Shown in pieces: positions 62,001 through 64,000 of a stretch of DNA of 64,000 nucleotides. A program made the position numbers and the translations under genes. Below the pieces are notes generated by a model. That model was not told the DNA's origin and searched no databases. It worked only from the letters and a program-made list of their open reading frames with translations. Origin of the DNA: Balanoglossus misakiensis (Eukaryota; Hemichordata); NCBI GenBank assembly GCA_040954595.2, contig CM082583.2:7440001-7504000 (forward strand). Direction: 5' to 3'. The stretch's first letter is position 1. Every line of letters starts with the position of its first letter.

Positions 62001-64000
62001 TGATTCAGGATCGAATGCATGAATGTCGACATCCAAACTTGCATTGGGATCTGTTGCTGAAGCTATTGTTGCACATAACTCTGCAGGGGAATCAAATCCG
62101 AAGAACTGGAGATCCAGCAGTCCACTCAATTCATCGTTGATTCGGTCCAGCATTGGCGTACATATATCTGCATCATGCAAGCTTTCCATAGCTCGAGACT
62201 TCATGTGCGATATTAGATCATGGGCCAGAGCAGGATCGGCACCTTCAGCAGTTGCTTCTTTAACATCAATGCAAAGTTGGTCACTGTCATCATAGTCTCC
62301 GATGGCAGAGAAAACAACACCCATAATGTGGCCGAAGTCTGGTTCGTGTTCCTTGTCCATAATGTCTGAGGCGTGTTCAGATAGGGGATGATCTGAAAAG
62401 CTGTCTTTGCTGACACTACCCTCGCACAAGATGGCTCCAATATGTAAATTGACTCCGATGACGCGGTGTAGGATTTTGTCGACATAGTCTTCTACTGAAT
62501 GACGTCTGTTCGACAAAATATCAACAACTCCAGAGCAAATCTCATCGGGGTTGGTTACGTCAAAGTCTAATATGTCTGAGAAAGTGTTAGCCAAATTATG
62601 TGAGTACCAATCACCAATTTCATCACTTTGGAAATTTATTTCAGATTGCGGGATATGTGGATTAAAGTTGTCTACATCACTCCCAGGCCTAGCATTAGAA
62701 TGCCACGACTCAAAATCGTCTGATTCCGAAGTATCATCATTGCTATGTTCACTGTCGTGTACATCAGAAGACCATGAGTCCATTTTTTGATGATAATCTT
62801 CACTTTCAGATGGAAGGAGGGATGGTTTGGAATCTTTATCTTGGTCCATATATTCACTCTTTTCTACATCTGAGGGCCAGGACTGTACATTGAGGTCACT
62901 ATGCTCGCTTTTATGCAGCGCTTCAGAAGGCCAGGAATCCTGTCCAATGTCACTGCTATGACCATTGACAGATACATCAGAAGGCCACGAGCCACCATGA
63001 GACTGCAGATGAGGTCTTGATTCACTGTCATCATCGGTGTGTTCGCTGCTCAGTTGCACATCTGAGGGCCAGGACTGTACATTGAGGTCACTATTCTCGC
63101 TTTTATGCAGCGCTTCAGAAGGCCAGGAATCCTCTCCAATGTCACTGCTATGACCATTTAGAGATACATCAGAAGGCCACGAGCCACCATGAGACTGCAG
63201 ATGAGGTCTTGATTCACTGTCATCATCGGTGTGTTCGCTACTCAATTGCACATCTGAGGGCCAGGACTGTACATTGAGGTCACTATGTTCACTTTTGTGC
63301 AGCGCTTCAGAAGGCCAGGAATCCTGTCCAATGTCACTGCTATGACCATTTAGAGATACATCAGAAGGCCACGAGCCACCATGAGACTGCAGATGAGGTC
63401 TTGATTCACTGTCATCATCGGTCTGTTTGCTGCTCAGTTGCATATCTGAGGGCCAGGACTCTACATTGAGGTCACTATTCTCGCTTTTATGCAGCGCTTC
63501 AGAAGGCCAGGAATCCTGCCCAATGTCACTGCTATGACCATTTAGAGATACATCAGAAGGCCACGAGCCACCATGAGACTGCAGATGAGGTCTTGATTCA
63601 CTGTCATCATCAGTATGTTCGCTGCTCAGTTGCACATCTGAGGGCCAGGACTGTACATTGAGGTCAATATTCTCGCTTTTATGCAGCGCTTCAGAAGGCC
63701 AGGAATCCTGTCCAATGTCACTGCTATGACCATTTAGAGATACATCAGAAGGCCACGAGCCACCATGAGACTGCAGATGAGGTCTTGATTCACTGTCATC
63801 ATCGGTGTGTTCGCTACTCAATTGCACATCTGAGGGCCAGGACTGTACATTGAGGTTACTATGTTCACTTTTGTGCAGCGCTTCAGAAGGCCAGGAATCC
63901 TTTCCAATGTCACTTCTATGACCATTTAGAGATACATCAGAAGGCCACGAGTCATCTGGAGACTGCAGATGAGGTCTTGCATAACTGCCATCATCAGAGT
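49325..64000 (-). CDS. Gene C: REJ-GAIN single-pass membrane protein with WPSD repeats, 5' partial
   Basis: Exons 2-27 are complete and exon 1 is cut by the right edge; at least 2505 aa. The domain order equals A and B: acidic repeat exon, Cys-rich block, IPT/TIG, REJ, polybasic site, GAIN/GPS, stalk, helix, tail. Exon lengths match A and B except exon 20 (+9 nt). No signal peptide is visible because the 5' end is missing. C is the most diverged paralogue in exons 8-11 and 16, but near-identical in exons 12-15 and in parts of introns. It has the longest cytoplasmic tail (about 200 residues). Intron 3 (60807-58999) is the longest, at 1.8 kb. Its role is unknown; surface recognition or adhesion is inferred from the domains. 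Confidence 0.87.
50239..51108 (-). other. Gene C exons 25-26: variable stalk
   Basis: Phase 1-1 exons 51010-51108 (99 nt, VSSATFSATTNGTDFNFTTV then TGNVSVADITTGS) and 50239-50319 (81 nt, GQHFEATTTAEASTQVPTTA). They are Thr-rich, with N-glycosylation sequons NGT, NFT and NVS. This stalk (60 residues) is twice as long as in A or B. Confidence 0.7.
51463..53099 (-). other. Gene C exons 20-24: polybasic site, GAIN domain, GPS-like motif
   Basis: Exons 52866-53099 (234 nt), 52606-52765, 52121-52294, 51798-51958, 51463-51687. The convertase site is expanded to DSRRRRRKRSFA by three extra arginine codons, the only length change in exons 2-24 across the family. Exon 21 ends LDKSR where A and B have LDKCR, and exon 23 has CGSGTCSG where A and B have CDSGTCSG. 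The GPS-like end is CKYWDEGTSAWSTNGV to ECHATHLSEFSAFSS. Confidence 0.82.
53592..56939 (-). other. Gene C exons 10-19: REJ module
   Basis: Exons 56763-56939, 56331-56603, 56025-56214, 55757-55908, 55359-55591, 54918-55124, 54536-54773, 54231-54391, 53892-54077, 53592-53715. The REJ signature is complete (PSCGDVRISGRRSTGSGARA; GDLEIDGSYSEDPDNVAVDM then TYSWTCTQ; VADEDAYPLSYQIFRIKDDD). Exon 11 is a mosaic: its first half is C-specific (FHQQFSLSANGSVTVSGPN), its second half matches B almost exactly. Confidence 0.85.
57369..58383 (-). other. Gene C exons 6-9: IPT/TIG domain and following segment
   Basis: Exons 58239-58383, 58014-58088, 57700-57846, 57369-57584. VTIIGAGFTEGSALSCIFED, TITCMTPELDMG and DEYTVTIRRDSDLPTDIGGS make the IPT/TIG domain. 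Exons 8-9 (NPVEVVLDSNLETITITVTA; GQFISDDQMEFELEAPSSSC) are the most diverged of the three copies. Confidence 0.77.
58585..61427 (-). other. Gene C exons 2-5: Cys-rich CAGxCNG block
   Basis: Exons 61137-61427, 60808-60975, 58854-58998, 58585-58690, with lengths as in A and B. Units such as EDCAGVCNGDATEDCAGQCN, NDCNECVGGTTGRSDSFGMD and DCHGTCDGSAFVDECGECVG keep every cysteine. Exon 3 ends ...STASKYMDCSGTC. Intron 2 is 161 nt, intron 3 1.8 kb. Confidence 0.85.
58999..60807. other. Large intron 3 of gene C
   Basis: 1.8 kb between exons 4 and 3. It contains a 170-codon plus-strand open frame (59937-60449), but that frame has no recognisable family, no flanking splice logic and no codon pattern like its neighbours, so I treat the intron as empty. 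Confidence 0.6.
61750..62650 (-). other. Unassigned helical domain with regularly placed cysteines (gene C only)
   Basis: About 300 residues, not repetitive, predicted helical from alternating hydrophobics. Eight cysteines sit in similar helix contexts: EICSGVVDIL, GAILCEGSV, DQLCIDVKEA, DADICTPMLD, AELCATIASA, AVLFCDTVGE, FRDTCDTIIN, MEHCEDIIDL. They suggest three to four tandem units of the form L/I-C...helix...helix...C. Spacing is looser than in saposins and I cannot assign a family. Neither paralogue A nor B has an equivalent in exon 1. Confidence 0.65.
62868..64000. repeat. 192-bp coding repeat (64-aa unit), about six copies, running off the edge
   Basis: Each unit holds three WPSD/E sub-blocks: SWPSDVQLSSEHTDDDSESR, SWPSDVSLNGHSSDIGQD and SWPSEALHKSENSDLNVQ. 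The same point recurs at 63061, 63253, 63445, 63637 and 63829, exactly 192 nt apart. The sub-blocks of 28, 18 and 18 aa suggest an older 18-aa element, the same period as in gene A. The outermost visible unit is diverged (SPDDSWPSD, RSDIGKD). Confidence 0.94.

Larger units (their letters stand above)
61574..64000 (-). other. Gene C exon 1 (5' partial): WPSD repeats plus a Cys-paired helical domain
   Basis: The open frame runs from the window edge to a phase-1 donor after SSSSEV (G|GTTAGT at 61574/61573). Layout: 64-aa repeats (62868-64000); an acidic linker (DSWSSDVHDSEHSNDDTSES, about 62650-62870); a folded-looking segment with eight cysteines (about 61750-62650); and a Ser-rich end (SPSDLPSS, SDYRSESSFYEISSSSEV) that resembles the exon-1 ends of A and B. 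There is no in-frame Met before 63827 in the window and no signal peptide, so the true start lies to the right. Confidence 0.87.

Noticed and set aside
2943-64000. One enormous gene spanning all copies, or polycystin-1 homologues
   Set aside because: Copies A and B each have their own signal peptide, and all three have their own helix and stop codon. No PLAT or channel region follows the GPS in any copy.

Overview
The window is eukaryotic genomic DNA from a bilaterian, most likely a marine invertebrate (lophotrochozoan or invertebrate deuterostome; the sequence alone does not settle which). The evidence is spliceosomal introns with GT/AG borders throughout, a recognisable animal ribosomal protein gene (RPS6/eS6), REJ, GAIN/GPS and IPT/TIG modules of the polycystin / egg-jelly-receptor world, and abundant microsatellites. 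All four genes lie on the minus strand, so they read from high to low coordinates.

Layout. At the left edge is the 5' part of RPS6 (exons 1-3, 4-946), with a pyrimidine-tract (TOP-like) start and a first exon that codes only Met-Lys. The rest is a head-to-tail array of three paralogous giant genes, here called A (2943-24456), B (29151-44578) and C (49325 to beyond 64000, with its 5' end outside the window). I rebuilt all three exon by exon. Each has the same 27-exon plan; exons 2-24 have identical lengths and phases in all copies, except a 9-nt in-frame insertion in exon 20 of C. Predicted proteins are about 4548 aa (A), 2323 aa (B) and at least 2505 aa (C).

Architecture, N to C: signal peptide; one very large exon of Ser/Asp-rich tandem repeats; a Cys-rich block of CAGxCNG-type repeats (exons 2-5); an IPT/TIG domain and a following beta-rich segment (6-9); a REJ module (10-19); a conserved furin-type RRKR site opening a GAIN domain that ends in a GPS-like HLS motif (20-24); a short variable Thr/Ser stalk (25-26); and one transmembrane helix with a cytoplasmic tail (27). 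They look like type I, possibly twice-cleaved, cell-surface receptors or adhesion proteins. They resemble single-pass REJ proteins more than polycystins, because no PLAT domain or multi-pass channel follows the GPS.

The striking feature is the contrast between a nearly frozen membrane-proximal ectodomain, with even some introns nearly identical between copies, and completely different N-terminal repeat domains. A has about 130 copies of an 18-aa SG-containing unit (54-bp minisatellite, proteoglycan-like). B has 21 copies of a 10-aa unit plus 11 copies of a 27-aa mucin-like unit. C has a 64-aa WPSD unit followed by a Cys-paired helical domain found in neither paralogue. This pattern suggests a display or recognition family (gamete recognition, self/non-self, or surface/matrix coat) with rapidly diversifying tips on a homogenised base; the function is inference.

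The intergenic stretches (about 1-2.8 kb, 24.5-29.1 kb, 44.6-49.3 kb) show no convincing genes. They hold candidate promoters, a 432-bp inverted-repeat-bounded segment (26116-26547) and microsatellites.
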